64,000 bases of DNA, from positions 62,001 to 126,000 of the forward strand of contig WHUZ01000002.1 of NCBI GenBank assembly GCA_015179045.1, in the 5' to 3' direction. Below are positions 29,227-41,667 of the stretch, one piece after another. The notes under the pieces were generated by a model, which was not told the origin of the DNA, made no database searches, and worked only from the letters and a program-made list of their open reading frames with translations. A program made the position numbers and the translations under genes. Position 1 is the stretch's first letter. Every line of letters starts with the position of its first letter. The stretch comes from Kalaharituber pfeilii. Lineage: Eukaryota; Ascomycota; Pezizomycetes; Pezizales; Pezizaceae.

Positions 29227-29761
29227 ATATCTTTCTACTCCTCCACCGCCTGCTCTACATACGAGACTCGCGCCCCTTCCCCGCCACACCTCCACGTGGC
29301 ACTTAAAGATGACTACATAGTTCCTCCATCGCCACCTCTACAAACGAAATTTTCGTCCCCTCCCCGCCCCACCCACAGAAGTTCCTGCATACTGCCGCTC
29401 CATCAACCCCGTTCTATGCTCTCAGTGAGTGGAACAATTGTTCCAGGATATCCACCTCCTCCCCGTTCTCCTGGTGCTCCACCCACTTCTTCCTCTCAGT
29501 CCTTCCACTCTCCCCACCCCTCCGGGTATGCTACCCCCTCACACCTGAACGCCAGGTGGTCCGCTGTTTACCTTTCGCCGCATCCGCACGCCGCTCCTTC
29601 CGCCGCCTTCCCGACCTTCCTGTGCCACTCCTTCGTCATCCCCTTCCCCGTTCTCAGTCTTGAAGGTGGTGGCCGCCCCCCTGCCCCACCTCATCACCGC
29701 CCCACCTCCGAAGCCCGGCTCTCTCCTTTCGGCTGCTCGCAGCTGCTTCCACTTCTGCTTC
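29227..29761. other. C-rich low-complexity stretch
   Basis: Pyrimidine-rich sequence giving Pro/Ser/His-rich frames on the plus strand, which I do not regard as genes. The family-2 insertion at 29776 disrupts its end. Confidence 0.4.
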
Positions 29762-29775
29762 AGCCCCCCTTCCGT

Positions 29776-29831
29776 GCCCTGCCATGGCGAACAGCTGCAC
29801 GCGGGGTCACGTGAAAAAAAAAAAAAAAAAA
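29776..29831 (+). mobile_element. Family-2 short tail insertion with 14-bp TSD
   Basis: gccctgccatggcgaacagc, tgcacgcggggtcacgtg, then ~18 A. Flanked by AGCCCCCCTTCCGT (29762-29775 and 29832-29845). It is the cleanest example: 38 bp of element, a pure A tail and a perfect 14-bp duplication. Confidence 0.95.
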
Positions 29832-30439
29832 AGCCCCCCTTCCGTCATCACGGATCTTCCAATCCTATCCGCTGCCTTTTTTGCTCATATCAGGAAGGTG
29901 AGAAAGGCACGGGATGCGTGGCTTGCAAAGAGAACGCCGTGGCGTAAGCCAGACAAGAGTTGGCGTTGTGGCGTAATTCATATTCAGTCCAATAGCGAGG
30001 CTAAATGCATATGAGTGGAACGAAAAGATAACACTGAAAAGATAACAGCAACAGGTGGCAACGGATGTAATGTTCCGACATTTATCCCCTGTCCAAATAC
30101 TTATTTTTCTGTCTAGTACATAGAGCAAGTCATCTCCAAACACTGCTTCCGGCTGCTTCCTCAGTATGTCTACCACCTCCTTTCTACATCCCATGGCACA
30201 TCGACAACTTCATTCGAACCTTGAAACAACTGCATTTCCTACCATATCAACTACTTCATTTCTTTCTCCTCTGAGTCCTCTCCAATATGAGCAGCGCATT
30301 AGAGATATCCCCTAGGTACTACTTTGTCTTATCCTCCCACTTCTCTCCTCACGTACGGCTACCCATTTATGGAGAGAGACTACTACCTATTTTAAGTCTG
30401 TTTTATACCTACACCCTCCCAGAACTCTCTTTCTGTTCT

Positions 30440-30900
30440 TACCTAGCCTAGTCTGACATGCTCGACTGCCTCTTGAGCTTTAGTAGCTTTCTTCTATGCC
30501 CTCTGTTCCTCCTCGTAGGCTTGTTTCATCTCTTTCTCACTAGCCTCCTCATTCATCTCGATCTGCACTCTAGCAGACTGTTTCATTGTGGCTTAGAGTT
30601 GTGCTTCCAGTATTGCCCTTTTCACTACTTTTTCAAGGTTGATCCTTTGCTCTTCCTGTTCAGCTGCTGCCTGCACCCCATACTCACTTCTCTCCCTCAC
30701 CTCTCTCTGTTTCTTCTCCTAGACATTTGTATGAGATAAAGACTCTTTTAGTCTCTCTTACCTTAATCTGTAGATTCTTCCTCTTTGTCTCCTCCTCTCT
30801 CCTTCTGGCAGCATCCTTTTCCTCAACTGTAGCTGTTTCAAGTCTACCTACTACTGGAGCAAGGCTTCCCTCCACTCTCTTGAACTATTGGCTTGTTAAA
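30440..30900 (-). pseudogene. Degenerate charged coiled-coil coding relic
   Basis: The minus strand reads peptides rich in Glu/Lys/Arg/Gln: EEKDAARRREEETKRKNLQI, then MKQSARVQIEMNEEASEKEM, QAYEEEQRA, a TAG, KKATKAQEAVEHVRL. A helical, charged C-terminus of this sort is common in fungal DDE transposases, but no catalytic domain is recognisable nearby. Stops and shifts make it a relic. Confidence 0.3.
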
Positions 30901-31642
30901 CTTGCCTCTTTCATATGAGGGATCTCCCTCTCCTTTTTCCACCAGTCCTCCTCGCGAAAGCCATATACCTCAGCGTCATTATTTGGTTCAGACTGCAAGA
31001 AATCCTCGATTCCTCTCCAGCCTCTGCCATTAGCTCCTTTGCGGTAATCAATGTTATCTAGCTTTGCTCCAGCCTCTCCAATAGCTAATGCAGAGTTCTT
31101 TCAGATTATAGGCCCTTACAACCTTTTTCTTTTCATGAGCTCTTTAGTACTTTTATGTAAGGGCAGCGCTGGGGGTCAGTAGAACGGAGGCAACGATTGC
31201 GGGTGCTACGAGGCAGTAGGCACGCAGATAGAGGGTGGAGGCAAGGTAGGAGGGAGAATGAATGTACGTTGACCAGTGGAGACTACATACAGGCAGGTAG
31301 GAGAGGTATATATAGATGGGAGAGAGTGAACAGGAGTAGCAGTTACGAACATTGCATGAACTTGAACATGACGAAAATAGAAACATACATGACGACATGG
31401 AAAGGTAGTGTAGAATGCTGTAGAATGCTGTAGAATGATGTAGAGCGCTGTAGAGCTGCTGCTGGCGCGGTCATAGTAGTTACCAAGAACTAATCCCTGT
31501 TCCTATTGCGGCATGACATTTTAGCCCCTTCGGCAATCCCAGAATCTTGACTGAACTTGTACCCACCCTCTCAATCTGGTGTTTCTCTTACTAATTGTTC
31601 CTGTACGCACTCATTGGCTTGGGCGGCATGCAACTAATGATA

Positions 31643-31675
<33 letters not shown>

Positions 31676-32440
31676 ATCAGCTTCTTGCTTCCATTTTTCT
31701 GCCTGCGATAGTGTATTCGACTGTGAACGCGCATTCAGCTACAATGGTGCTGGTGCATTTGCTTGCATTGGTAGTGTGACATCTGCCTGCAAATCGACTT
31801 CCATTACCTTGCTTGCTCCATTCATAAAAATGTCATCTCCCATTTCTTCTAGTGCTGGCTCTCTATGCTCTTCCTTCATACTGGCTTCATCTATCGATTA
31901 CTAGTGCGTTCTGAATACTGATCTGCTTTTGTTTTCCAAGCCTTAACAGTGCTGGTGATGGTAATCCATACTTTATTACTCTTGACAATTGCTTCTCCTT
32001 CCTTCGGCATGGAGTTTTGATGCTTTGGGTGCTGCCTCCTATATAAATGATATTCTCAATTCCTTCTTCTCAATTGCTCTTCTTACTCTGTGGTCTGCTT
32101 GAAACTTTCCTTTCTAAATTACTAGTCCCTAGTTGACAAAACTTGCCCATTTCATCTATTCATCTGATGCTGACCAGGGCTCAAATGTCTCCTCCTCAGC
32201 TCGGCTCTTTGCAATTACGTGATAGATCTGCGCCTGGTGCCGGGAGCTGTAAGGCTGCTCATTTACTGAAAGCAATGAACGTAAAAGAAAGGGCACGAAA
32301 TTGCAACCAGATCTAGATTCCACATTCCTTTTTCAACTCAAATGCTTAGAGCAGCACAACTATAAATACAATTTGTCAAAAGAAACTAAAAGTACACATA
32401 AAAATACACTGCGCTACCATAAATGTTTCTGATCCTTCGA
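30901..32440. other. Decayed sequence downstream of GH74
   Basis: Fragmentary frames on the minus strand with stops, consistent with more of the relic at 30440-30900. From 31420 to 31445 gtagaatgct is repeated three times. No intact gene. Confidence 0.35.
31608..31674 (+). mobile_element. Diverged family-1 LINE tail with ~30 A
   Basis: cattggcttgggcggcatgc, aactaatgatacttt, poly(A). It matches the 3' half of the family-1 tail (gggcggcacgcgagtaatgatat). No TSD seen. Confidence 0.6.
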
Positions 32441-32449
32441 CCTGGCCTC

Positions 32450-34934
32450 TCAACACTTGTCTGCATAGAAAATCCCTCTGCCGTTAGTTCCCAAGTACAC
32501 CCTTCCGTACGTCCTAAGGTCTGCCGCCACTGTGATGGCCTCTGGAGAGCCACCGCCCCACTTGCTAGCATCGTTGATCTTGAACCAGCTAGCGCCCGCA
32601 TCATCACTCCTGTACACGCCCGCCACGCCATCAACTGTACCAACCAAGAAGATGGCAGGATATCCACCGGTGGTCTTGGGCTTGCCCAAGCCGAAGGCAT
32701 AACCCCTCGTAACGGCCGAGACCGAAGTCCATGTTGCACCACCGTTGGAAGACCTGTTTAGACCTGTGCTGGAAGAAACCCAAACATCGTTGGCGACGGT
32801 CGGGTGCGCGACGATTCTGTATGCGGATGAGGAGGACGAGGATGTGAAGGTGCCGGTCTGGGTGAAGGTTGCACCGGAGTCAGTGGATTTGTAGAATTTG
32901 TTTCCAGATGCAGCATAGAACACGTTAGCAGCACGGCGGTCCGCAGCAATGATAGCGTTGGCTGGGACGCCAGTAGAGGCAGTGAAGGCAGCTTCGTTGG
33001 CCGAAACGAGCACCTCGCCACTGCCGGTGCGCCAGAGGACATGAGTGCCACTTGCGCTGAGTGCCACCGCTCCATTGTTCGTGTACTGCGGGGCGCCTGC
33101 GTGCTCGCGCCATGTGACTCCGCTGTCGTCGGACAAGGCAACCTGCTTGGTGGACCCAGAACCGTCGGTGCCGATACGGACGATCTTGGTCGGCGCATTA
33201 CCGGCATAGTCGATGTCGCGAGCGGTGGACCAGTACGGGTTCTTGTGGTAGATTTTTGGAGCCACATTCAGGTCGTTGTGCACGAAGCCACCAATGTCGC
33301 CGACCGCAGAGATGAGTGGGGGGCCAACTGGAGGTGCGACAAGGCCTTGGATGCTGGTTTCTTCGATGCCAGTGGCAAGTGACTCAAGAAGAATGGTACG
33401 ATTGTTTGCGTCGGGGCTGTCCCACTTGAGGGAGTTGCGGGATCCAAAGATGGTAGCGCCGGTGCCGTACAGGAAGTGGTTGCTGTCGAAAGGGTCAATA
33501 GCCAATCCCTCAATCATCCATCCGACTAGCTTTCTGAACTCCTCACCAGAGTCTGGGTCGTAAAGCCACGGCGCCCTCGACACGTCGTAATCAAAAAAGT
33601 GCTTCTGGGGCCAAGGAGCCCGTTCCCAGATCCCACGCCAGGTCTTGCCAGAGTCTGTAGAGCGCCAGATGTTAGCGTCCGGCCACCACTGATTGAGGGT
33701 GGCGACCATAAGGGTTCCCGGGCGTTGAGGGTCGATGGTGAGACCGCCGAAACCGAAGCTATTGGGCGTGATGGGGCTGATATTGGTCCATGTGTTCGAA
33801 GTGAGGCTGTACTTCTGGAGGTAACCGTTGGTGCCATCGTAAGGGCCTGCTCCGTCGGTGTAGCTGACGTAGAGGACGTTTTCGGCAGGGGAGAAGACAC
33901 CGCGGTGGGGCAGGAAACCTACGGGTTGGTTGGGGACGGCGGACCCTGCAGTGTCACCTGTATCAGCCATGATTTAAAGCAGAAGCGCCGATGAGCCCTG
34001 TGGAAAACTGTTCACTTACAAGTAGCACCTGCATCATTCGATACATAGACAGTCTCTGCGCCCTTCTCCGCCACACCCACAAAGATCCTGTTGGACCCGT
34101 TGCCTCTCGTGCCACTATTCTGGTCGAACTGGACCCAGGAAATACCAATAATGTCCCCATTGAGTCCTCCCACATCCGCTGGATCAGGGGCCCAGGTCCC
34201 AGGGTTCGGGAAGCTGATGACCTTGTACCAGGTGGCGCCGTAGTCTGAGGACTTCCAGAGGCCGTTTCCGCTTCTTGTGCCGAGGAACAGAATGCGGTTC
34301 ATGTTGGGATCAATGGCCAGGCGCTCGCCCATCCCGCGGCCAGGCATGTTGCCGCCAGTCTTAAAGGGAAGTGAGGTCTTAGTCCAGGTACGGCCATAGT
34401 CGGTTGAGCGGAGGATAGAAGCGTTGTTAGGGTCCCTGCAAGACCACAGTTAATCCATAAAGCCTCTTGAGAGCTAAATGGCTCGTTTTGTGAACAGGCT
34501 TACCAGCTGTTTGTGTAGGCTCCAGCAAAGAGGTACACTCTGCTCACTTCCACTGGATCAGTAGCCAAAGAGTCAATATACCAATCGCCCCTAAAAGCAC
34601 GAGTCATTCCGTTAGTTCAGCTGCACAAGCCCACCATAACCCTTTCACATCGACTCTCACAGGGATATGCCTACCAGTTCCCCCCCGCGACTGGATCCTG
34701 CAACGGCTCCCACTCATGACCTCCATCCGTCTTCAACTTGTATGCCCCACCAATATCAGTCCTCGCGTACGCCAACCCGGCTTTACCAGGATTGAAGACA
34801 ATGCCGGGCACGAAACCACCGCCGCCGCCGATGCGGACGTTCTTGTAATTGTAGCATTCGGATGGGGCAGCAGAAACGACCTGGAAGAGGGAGAGGGCGC
34901 CTAGCACGTAGTTAGCGGTGAGGTGAAAGCGCAT
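32450..34934 (-). CDS. GH74 xyloglucan-specific endo-beta-1,4-glucanase (xyloglucanase)
   Basis: Four exons on the minus strand: 34934-34675, 34590-34504, 34435-34020 and 33945-32450, with GT..AG introns of 84, 68 and 74 bp. Joined length is 2259 bp, 752 aa. Residues 1-22 are a signal peptide (MRFHLTANYVLGALSLFQVVSA). The mature enzyme shows the GH74 tandem seven-bladed propeller signature: repeated sialidase-like S-x-D-x-G-x-T-W motifs (STDSGKTW, STDSGATF, SDDAGASW). YARTDIGGAY near the N-terminus and GDIGGFVHNDL in the middle carry the conserved Asp residues of the catalytic cleft. It is secreted and cleaves the glucan backbone of plant xyloglucan. No CBM1 is present; length is normal for fungal GH74. 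A TATA-like ctataaatac lies at 35113-35122, ~180 bp upstream of the ATG. Intact despite transposon-rich flanks. Confidence 0.93.
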
Positions 34935-35366
34935 TGCTTCGTGTGACGTATATGTAGGCCTAGGTTTTGGTGCTGATTGCACAGGGGAGTAGCGGTGACC
35001 TGATGTGCACGCCTGCAACAGTCGCACGGTCGAACAAGAGGAACGAATGGAATGAAAGGTCAAAACCTGGTTCACTAGCGAGACTCACGAGCAATTGTGA
35101 GCGTGGAGTGCGGTATTTATAGTCTCAATGAGAACAGCGATACATGTAGGAAACTCCAATGCGTCGACATTCGGTAGACCTCGTCCCGCAAAACCGACGA
35201 GGCCATGCGATAATGAAAGGCGGAGGCCATGGGGGCCGCAATTCCACGTGTGTGGGCTACCGGAACAAGTGGTGGAGTGGAGATGCCTGTGTCATCGCAC
35301 CTGTACATGCAGGCATGCACACCCCGTACGGGAGATTAGGAGGCGAAATAAGATCACCAGGGCAGA

Positions 35367-35640
35367 TTTTTTTTTTTTTTTTTAATATCATTGCTCGCGT
35401 GCCGCCCTAAGGGCTATGGCGAGGGTTTAGATACATGAGGAAAAGGAAATCAACGGAAATAAGCTAAATATTCCCAAAGAACTCGCGAAAGAATTGTCTT
35501 GTCTATGATGCCTTTTCCACCCATTCCAGAATGTCCGCCAATTGAGTTGGCAGAGGCTTACACCACTTCGGGTATAACAGACGTACACTACTGATGCCCT
35601 GCAGGATTTAGAGTCGTTCTTCGATGCCTTCTATCATTCT
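35367..35640 (-). mobile_element. LINE H: 5'-truncated LINE 3' end (antisense)
   Basis: poly(T) 35367-35383, family-1 hairpin (aatatcattgctcgcgtgcc, gccctaagggctatggcgag), then 3' UTR and an ORF2 C-terminus reading LADILEWVEKAS-stop, like LINE E's LAEILEWAGEE-stop. The 5' limit near 35640 is uncertain and no convincing TSD was seen. It lies ~430 bp upstream of the GH74 start codon. Confidence 0.75.
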
Positions 35641-36017
35641 TTGTCAAAAGATATGATGGCATGATGTTGTCGGTCTGGGCAATCATGATATATGACCGCT
35701 GTTAAATGAGCCCAATCAATCGCAATCGTGGAACACTGAACATCTGGTAAATTACATGGATATGGATGTCCCATGCAGCGTGAGCTGCCGATGTGTCAAG
35801 GTAGATTATGAGATTATCAGGAACACGGTCACGTACTCACTGGGAGATAGTGGAGTTGCCTTGAATCTGGTTGACTGTACAGTGCATCCAGCTAGAGGAT
35901 TTCAATTCCACCGCCGGTGCAGTCCTATCACACAGGAGCATTTATACAACATCGATATATCCTACAAATGTCGCGTTCACCATATCATGCTTTAGCCCCT
36001 TTTCATGTTGATTAGGG

Positions 36018-36077
36018 CGCCCTGCCATGGCGAACAGCTGCACGCGGGGTCACGTGAATTAAAAAAAAAAAAAAAAA
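36018..36077 (+). mobile_element. Family-2 short tail insertion
   Basis: cgccctgccatggcgaacag, ctgcacgcggggtcacgtga, att and ~18 A. Flanked by ATGTTGATTAGGG (36005-36017 and 36078-36090). Confidence 0.95.
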
Positions 36078-36090
36078 ATGTTGATTAGGG

Positions 36091-37485
36091 ACTAAAAGTC
36101 GGAGACCTTTGGCTGGGCCTGGGTATCATCTCTGAGCCTCCTTATCAAACCATGAATAATATCATTCCTACCTCATTAGGGAGTTTGTTACTGCCATGTC
36201 AGTGCCAACTGGCTCCCAAATCGAATATGGGAACAGATGGGTCGCCGTGCCTTCATCTCACACCTCTGGCGCAGGGATCTGAAATTTCGCAATGTGATTC
36301 TAGACCATTGCACAACGACTTGATCCAGCGAGCCGGGAATGAACCATACTCCGTTGACGTAACCTACAGCTTGCAGAGCTTCTGCTGTGTCAGCACGCAA
36401 GTTAATCTGAATGGAAACGTGCCAATAAATTATTATAGGTTAAGTAATAGAGAATATCAATTTATTCATGTGCAATTTCTGATGCGGCAAAACGACTCTT
36501 AGGGTGGGTTTTGGATGTAGCGTGAAACCTTAGCGTGACATCAGAGAGAAACTCTTCGGACATATAAGCGTGTGGTGTGTAAACAAATTTCACGATAAAG
36601 TATCTCCAAATATATGTGAATCGTATCCGCTTGCGTGTGGTGATTGCAACAATCTTAGCCGAACGCAATTCCCATTGGAATCAAGTTCATATGGACTTCC
36701 AGTACTGTTTTCAATTGGGCACTTCGGAAGGAAGCCTCCCAATCAGCCCAAACACTCAATTGAGCTTGGCGAACGCACCAACATTCGCAATTCCCTGCGA
36801 GGCTGTACAGATCCAGTGAAGGCACTAGCGTCATTTCTCTCACCCCCGCATTTCACCCCGGTCTCCAGGGTCAGATTCGCGCCGGTGATCGGCCCTACCG
36901 TACGCACCGTCGGCGCTTTACGCATTGCAAACGGTGCACCTAAAATGACAGGGGAGGATTACTTGACGCTACAGACTTCAAAGAGTAACTTTTACGAACA
37001 CCAATTGTCAACGAAAACATATCCTACGGCCGTACAGTGACAGATGCGGTATTTGAATTAGCGCTTGATTTCTGGGCCTTCATTATATACAAGTGGTGCG
37101 TTGACAAACAATCACTTATGCCTGGTGCGGCGCACCGAGGCTTTCTAACAAGCCATAGTGCAAGGTACGTTTAAATGATTCATGCTGCATATGTAGGGGC
37201 TCTAAGCACTACTTAATTCCGCACATCCCCTTGATCCTGTGCGCACACGGGAAATAATTATTCTCCCGATGGGCATCATCCCGAGGAGCTTTGCTAGGCA
37301 AGCTAAGGTATGATACAGTTATAACAATTTTGCGAGGGGTACCTGCCATGGGGGTAAAGAACTTAGTAAGCTAATTGAGAGATACAATATGCCTGGAGAC
37401 TGGTACTCCAGCGGAGCATTCTCTTCTCAATCTCCCAAGATATTACAGAACTTTGTTGGATTCAAGATATCGAGAATAATTCAAT
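36091..37485. other. Intergenic region, nothing recognised
   Basis: Short frames at 36152-36502 and 36570-37040 show no domain or repeat and have stop-rich surroundings. I cannot support a gene. Confidence 0.35.
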
Positions 37486-37488
37486 AAT

Positions 37489-38110
37489 GGGTGCCTTCCC
37501 CTAAGGATTTATGTGAAATTCAAACCAAATTTTGCCAGGGTACATTTCCACCGCAAGCAGGGGGTAGTTTCTCTAAGCACTTGGACGTGAGTAAAGTAAT
37601 AAATCTAGAAAACTTTTTGTTATGCAGATATTTACACCTTAAATAAGCCAGTGAACAAGCTGTCAATTCATTACAAAAGACAGCATGAGCTCTCAAGCTC
37701 CAAGAGAGAGGACTACGTCTTAAGAAACAGCAGTCAAGTACCAATGTATCTAAAAAGTGAAAGAGTAGGAGGCTGAACTCTCAGTAAAGATTTTCCGCTG
37801 GAGGATAAGAATGCATTACTGGATATTACATATGCAAGCAGGACTAGGTGATGCAAATGTGAATTTAAATATCCTCTATATGGTATAGTTATTATAAACT
37901 ATGCTACTTCAGCAGTAGTGTACTCTAACTAACTGCTTTTGTAATTTATTGTTTATTGTTCAAGTGAGTATTTTGAAAGAGGGGGGGGGTACCCCTCTTT
38001 CAAAAAATTGTTTCGAACGCTCTATCAAACAATAAAACAGGGATACGGACCCCGGTTTTATTTCAAAGCCGGGGTTTGAATTTCACATAAATCCTTAGGG
38101 GAAGGCACCC
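37489..38110. mobile_element. 622-bp non-autonomous TIR element
   Basis: Perfect 38-bp terminal inverted repeats starting GGGTGCCTTCCCCTAAGGAT and continuing ttatgtgaaattcaaacc; the right copy is its reverse complement ending at 38110. AAT lies on both sides (37486-37488 and 38111-38113), a possible 3-bp duplication as in PIF/Harbinger-type elements. A G9 run with a palindromic flank (gaaagagggg...cccctctttc) lies inside. No transposase. Confidence 0.75.
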
Positions 38111-38179
38111 AATACCACTATAACGCACAGAAGTTACAAAGAAGTTTCATGGTTGAGGCCTGCGTCTGGTTCCGCTAGT

Positions 38180-38270
38180 TAGTAATTTGAATTTAGAAGT
38201 CTACTGTATAGTTTTGTTGTCCGGTTCGGTTTAACTGGGTGTCCGGTATAGCTAGGTAAAACTGTAGCAT
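38180..38270 (-). mobile_element. Pogo-like terminal sequence
   Basis: ggtgtccggtatagctaggt and aaaactg are followed by TA. Reversed: TA-CAGTTTTACCTAGCTATACCGG. It resembles the terminus at 4640-4875. The other end was not found. Confidence 0.4.
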
Positions 38271-38663
38271 GGCGCTGTATGTGGGGATTGTCCTACTGGT
38301 CAACGATCAGGAATGAGCTGAGGAAAGATACACTGCTGTATTCAAAAGCGCCATGAAAATGTATTACAATATTTAAAAGCACCTCTAAGACTCAACGTAA
38401 TGGGAATCCCATGCGGCCATGCCATTTCCACTTAGTTTACGTTATTGCATTTGTTTTTCAAAATGACTTAGGGTGGCAGTTAGTTATCGTGACTATTCTA
38501 TCTGTCTCGCCAAATGGAACGCTTGTGGCCATGAGGAAAGTGCTTCTGCAATTACATGACTTGGCTCATACAATATTATTACCGAAAGAAATCGGTTCAG
38601 CCGACTATGCTGGTACCCAGTAAGATGTACCGTCAGCGTTCCAACTGGTCGGAAGATTTTAGG

Positions 38664-38717
38664 TTTTTTTTTTTTTTTGTCACGTCACCCCGCTTGCAGC
38701 TGTTCGCCATAGCAGGG
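38664..38717 (-). mobile_element. Family-2 short tail insertion (antisense)
   Basis: poly(T), gtcacgtcaccccgcttgca, gctgttcgccatagcaggg. Flanked by AGATTTTAGG (38654-38663 and 38718-38727). Confidence 0.9.
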
Positions 38718-38727
38718 AGATTTTAGG

Positions 38728-41263
38728 GTTGCTGCCACCAGGATGGGAGCACAAAGCAACACATGGGAATTACCGACCTTTTACAAGAAGCTCCCGTCCC
38801 GTGCTGTACACCTGCTAGTTAATGAAGTGTGGCTCCAGCGAAAAGCTTCACCTCCTGATTAAAGCTCTACTATTTTAACCACAAAGTTCTCAACAACCAC
38901 GATAGCTATGGCAAAGTAGAAGATATCATGAGAATTCTAGAAGCCAAATAATTAACTGCTGGGTTTGAAGCAGGAAACTGGGCGTGTAGCTGCTCTTGTT
39001 GGAGCTGAGGTTACAGATGCAAAGTTGAGCCCATGATCGATAACCAGAACACCCCTTTTCCTGGCGTCGCTTGCAAACCTGAGCTTATGCGAAAGGTTCT
39101 TTGGCACTCCAGAACTTACAAGGGTTGACACTCGGCATTTGGGAAGCACTACAGCTTGCGAAAGGTCTGTATTGAGGATTCCACGAGCGCCGGTAAATAT
39201 CATGCATTGACATGATTGCTCGGTCTCGAATCTGATGGCGCATGTGATCTATGAAGTCGACTTAAGGATAAATTTGTATCGCACTGGATGCAGTCTCGAC
39301 CTGTACCTAGTAATATTCAGTAGAAAAATCTTTGCTAGTTTATGCACTTTTAATTGGTGACCACACATGAGCTTAACTCTGGTACTGTACTGTGTTATGT
39401 GACTCATGTCTAAAAGTAAAGTCATGAGGGGCGACTTGGGTTTAGCAATCCTCTTTGCGATGCACTGGGTGTTAATTCAACTATGATTACTAGGCTCTAC
39501 AATGAATAGTACTTAGAGTCTTATTTAAAATTCTCAGCTGCGTAAAATACTTAGGATCACAGCCGATTAATCATTCAACCGCAGGGAGACAGTTTAGTTT
39601 GCACCTCTGATTGGGTCTTGTTAAGCCGGATATCCGCGCATGCAGTGCGCTTGCATACATGCACAGGGTATTGGGTTGCAATGCACTGAATGTGATTCGC
39701 TTGTCACATTTTCATGTGGCTTTCACACTTTTCATGCAAGTATTAAGATACTGTAGTACCCACTAAATATAAATATACTGTATATATGCTTCTTTAATAT
39801 CATGTAACCCCGCTCATTGCTATTCGCTATGGCAGGGCACCAGATACATTAACGCACTGTTTGCAAGCAGCCTTTCTGTCCCATGTCTGACGATCTTGCT
39901 CGTCTATTCCGCCTGCCGAGTCAAGTAAGATTTCAGCGATGTGTATAAAAACATGTACGGCAGAATAAAACTATGACTTTAGAACCAGACGCTCTAGCAA
40001 ATGCTCTTGATTGCAGAAACTGTTTGATAATTTCGCTAATACATGACGAGGCATCCATAGCCATACATTTGTAGAAAATACTTAATACGAGGTTGTATAC
40101 AAAATTATGGACCACAATAGCTATGCATTCGGTCTGCCAAGTATGGAGAGTGCACCGCCCACCTCATGGCCCTACCGACCTCCGACAGTGCAAGTCAACT
40201 CCAATGAGATCGACAATCATGTCCAGTGACATTGTTGCCGACCCCTCTGACTGTCAGGGTGCGGCCCATATACCTTAGCTAGTCATGGTTTTCAACAGAA
40301 ATGCTCAACTTTGAACTAAATTTGGACAAGTTCGAAAATGACCAGCTTTCTCTGCACCTATTTGGCCGCGCCGCTGCAGTCAAAGAACGGCTTTAAGGTG
40401 ATGGTCTGGCTTTCAAGGTGATGGTCTGGGTAAGTTCCAGTGCCACAAGGACAATCTACTCTGCAACCATTTATACTTACGTAATAGTACAAATCGTTAA
40501 TTACAAGAGAATGACACTAGAAATCCTAGTAAATCTAGTTAGACACAATAACTATCATATCTCCCTCACTCTCCCCACTTCTCGACTAAGGATCGGTCCA
40601 CCTTAACAGATCTACAAACGGATCGTGGCATATTCTCCCCAGTCTCTCCCTCCTAAACTTTAGGCCCTGTTTGGCTGACCACGGATGACCGAGATTTCAA
40701 GTGGAAACTACGGCAACCAAATGATTTCTATGTTTCGCTAGGGTCGTTTCGCACGAAACTATACTGTGGGTTTCCGCCCGCAAAAATTGGAACTGTCCAA
40801 CAGAGGTGAGTATCATTTCGCTTACCTATAGCAAATTACATCACACTATTGCATCACATCATGACATTGACATCACATTGCACCACTATTATGGCAGAAC
40901 TCAGCCCTCACAATATCCTCACTCTGGACCAATTATTGGAATAGAAATAACAGAGTAGAAACAACAAAACTCCTATACAGACATCAGCATTGCAAGGAAA
41001 TGTGTACTTTAGGAGGTTTATTTTTCAGCAAACCCGCGGTGTCCTTTGGAAGGTCCACATTGCTTGTAGTTCTGACATTTTGGGTAGGCTGATTGGGTGC
41101 TATAGCAGAAGGCATAGACAGTGGTAGCGATAGCTGTAGTAGTTGAGACTGGGAATGCAATAGCTGCAATTGACAAGCTTGACATTGGTGGCCGCGGGAT
41201 CCAATTTTTTTTTTTTTTTTTTTTTTTAGCTCAATGAGAATGGAGCAAACGAACCTTCAAGTT

Positions 41264-41300
<37 letters not shown>

Positions 41301-41660
41301 ACTGCATATCTGTAGGTACGTAGTCAAATTGTAGCAAACAAACACTTCCCCACTGCGCCTTGGCCAGTCAACTGATGCTAGATCTAAACTATCTGATACG
41401 ACCTACTGCAACCAAACAGGCCTTAGTATTTTAATTCATGTCTCATTCTAGCTCATAGCTAGCGAGAAACTAATATGATGCACAACCAAAAAAACACAAA
41501 GAACCCACAATAAATCTACCAACAACCCCAGACGGGAGTACCTTGAGCATCCCTGCTCTCCTAAGATTGATCAGGTTAGCATCGTGCATAACCGTAGTGG
41601 GGACAGTCGAGTACAAACCTAGTACATGGGACACATTGCTGCAGCGTCCCGTGAATTGTT
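38728..41660. other. Gene-poor region
   Basis: No supported gene. It holds an old family-2 tail (39797-39838), two poly(T) runs at 41206-41227 and 41271-41298 that may mark old antisense poly(A) insertions, and a tandem ggtgatggtctgg duplication near 40398-40430. Confidence 0.4.
39797..39838 (-). mobile_element. Decayed family-2 tail (antisense)
   Basis: aatatcatgtaaccccgctc, attgctattcgctatggcag, ggc. Reversed, it keeps the CCCTGC...GCGGGG stem and ends ttacatgatatt, showing that family 2 once ended in TGATAT like family 1. No poly(T) or TSD left. Confidence 0.6.
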
Positions 41661-41667
41661 TCCTGAC

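Noticed and set aside
29182..29814. 210-aa Pro/Ser/His-rich frame
   Set aside because: Low-complexity C-rich DNA ending in a retro-insertion; no start context, domain or intron structure.
33041..33994. Plus-strand frames across the GH74 exons
   Set aside because: Antisense to well-supported exons; no domain.
38952..39203. 83-aa frame on the minus strand
   Set aside because: Too short, no recognisable motif, surrounded by stops; cannot be told from chance.
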